A model generated the notes under the pieces. That model had not been told where the DNA came from, ran no database searches, and was given only the letters and a program-made list of their open reading frames with translations. The position numbers and the translations under genes were made by a program. A stretch of 64,000 nt of DNA from Cardinalis cardinalis (taxonomy: Eukaryota > Chordata > Aves > Passeriformes > Cardinalidae), in NCBI GenBank assembly GCA_014549065.1, contig JACDOX010000003.1, positions 12,744,462 through 12,808,461 on the forward strand. Reading direction: 5' to 3'. Of this stretch, positions 62,217 to 64,000 are shown piece by piece (within the stretch, counting starts at the first letter, position 1; each line of letters opens with the position of its first letter).

Positions 62217-64000
62217 GTAAGAACCAATCCACTGTGATTTATGGGCCTGGTTAAGAGGNGTATGGATGTGTTTCTGAAGTGGGCTGGTAATGAAAGCTTT
62301 TGTGTCCATTCACTGCACTATCAAATGCAAGTGATTTGTTAACAGCTGGTGTTTGCAACATAGCTATTTATACCATACTTGTTCTGCTGAGTATTAAGCC
62401 AGGGTGTTGGGATCTTCTAGGACTCATTGAGACTGAAAGCTAGGATTTTGCTAATATATTATAGTTGGCTCAAAATGTTTATGTTGTTTTGACAGAAGCT
62501 ACTGATGAGTGGTTCAAAGAAGCTTAACTGAATAGTTGTATGTTACAGGGCACTGGTTGCAAAAAAGGAGTTTTCTTTGCTTCTAGACCTTCATCAGGGT
62601 TGAGAATAAGCTATGGGTTTTAACTGATAACAAAGTAGGGAAAGCAACAGCAGGATACAGCTGAAATTGAAAAGGAGCTCCAGTCCCAGAGTCAATGCCN
62701 GATTTTGTTTGGTAAAAGTCACACAGATCGTAATCTTTACCTTGTTTGGAGGAACAGCAGTAAAATGGGGTAGTTCTGATAGGGGTGGGGATTTCTTCAG
62801 TTTTCACCATATTTGCTGTTCCAGTCATGAAAANAGAGAAATGGGGAAAGTGGTGAAACTGGGCTGGGTGCAGGTGGATGAGATTGGGAAGGATGAGAAT
62901 GTTGAAAGAGAGAAAGGAGAAATTTTTGTCAGATGTAGAAATGAGAATCAAAAGAAGAGGGAAAATTAAGGAGAATAAAGTAAATTAGATTGCTGTTTCA
63001 GTTTCTGCATCAGAATTGTGGCTAGAAGCCTTTAGTCCTCCTCTGAACTAANAGCAGTAAAATGTCTCTGCTTTTTACATAACTGATGAAGGAGCGGATT
63101 TGCAAAATCTTTTTTATGTGGCAATCTGAGATCACTCTTTTCTGAACTAAATTGCATAAAATTATTCTCCAAAGGTATTAAGATTGGCTGTACAATTTAT
63201 CTACAGGCTTTGTGACACTGCTGCATTTAAAATGCCTGCTATCCATTGAATTATTATAATAGTTGGTTCCTTTTGGAAATGACTCATCATTCCATCAGAT
63301 TGAAAGTTTTAAATTAAATATTGAACCTGCTGAATTGGGCCATCCTATCAAAATACTACGTTTAAAAAGTGTGTAGGAGAATCTGGAATTTGATGATATG
63401 ACAATTTTTAGTTTTCATTGTTCATTTTTAATCAGTTTGTCCTTAGAGATTACTTCTAGTTGTAAGAATCTTCTAGAATATCTTTGGTTTTTTTCTAAAG
63501 CTCTTATTGATTCTCCGTCTCATTGTTTGGTGATGTCATGATATCACCAATTTTTACACCTTCCTGGTTGTTCAGGTTTTTCCTGCATATGCATGCAGGC
63601 CTATTCAGGGAGGTGGTTTTGGGTTTGTTTTTTTAATACTCTGATCATTGCCTGCTTCCTGTCTTGTTTTACTAACNTTTTTTTTAAAGTAGCTTGAAGA
63701 AATTGTCTATTTTATTAAAAAAAATTACCTGCATGTCTTTTCCCTAATGGTGTATCTTCAAGCAATTTGACATTTTCAAAGATTGGAGCCCTTTGCTCTC
63801 CTTGCATTCTTCAGGAGATATGTATAATTTAGCAGCAGTATAAAATTCTGTATTTTAACCCTAAAACTACTAGTGCCAAATAAGTGTCATCTGGGAAGCT
63901 TCACAGGAAAGTTGCTAAGTTCAGCCTCTGCCTAGGATTTCCTAAGAGCAGCAAATTCTTTGAAGTCTATTTAATATTAAGGCAAACCCCCACATTAGGA

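Noticed and set aside
62583..62969. Open frames of 100-122 codons on both strands in the last HYCC2 intron shown
   Set aside because: Both contain unknown bases, match nothing recognisable and lack splice sites fitting the HYCC2 phase.

Overview
This is vertebrate nuclear DNA, most likely from a bird. It is intron-rich, has GT-AG splice junctions and three CpG islands, carries few interspersed repeats, and holds 3' fragments of CR1, the dominant LINE of birds and reptiles. Species cannot be named from the sequence. About 130 isolated single-base Ns are scattered through it.

The window is the conserved CFLAR/CASP10 death-receptor locus and its neighbours (human 2q33 region). From left to right it holds: CASP10 on the minus strand (1-5713, last exon cut by the left edge); a CpG island at about 6720-7320 that probably holds its promoter; a gene-poor spacer with a CR1 fragment (8890-9365); CFLAR (c-FLIP) on the minus strand (coding 11619-20220, nine exons, complete), with a leader rich in upstream ORFs and a CpG-island promoter near 23.3-23.5 kb; NDUFB3 on the minus strand (coding 26715-28378, two coding exons, complete); a CpG island at about 29400-30480 between two divergent genes; and HYCC2 (FAM126B) on the plus strand, with a roughly 19 kb first intron, eight coding exons between 49784 and 62216, and its remaining exons beyond the right edge. 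Gene order and orientation match the human locus.

I rebuilt the exon chains from splice sites. Reading phase is consistent at every junction, giving c-FLIP of 487 aa, NDUFB3 of 100 aa, the first 463 codons of caspase-10 and the first 277 codons of HYCC2. Functionally, CASP10 and CFLAR are a paralogous initiator caspase and pseudo-caspase acting at the death-inducing signalling complex. CASP10 keeps the His/Cys catalytic pair; CFLAR has Arg and Tyr in those places but keeps the LEVD cleavage site. NDUFB3 is a mitochondrial complex I subunit. HYCC2 is a scaffold of the plasma-membrane PI4KA complex. The last two probably share a divergent promoter.

I found no clear undescribed system. The best leads are the upstream ORFs in the CFLAR leader, a -Cys-Cys C-terminus on c-FLIP, a perfect 17-bp-arm hairpin in a HYCC2 intron, local tandem duplications, and the absence of the scattered Ns from all coding exons.
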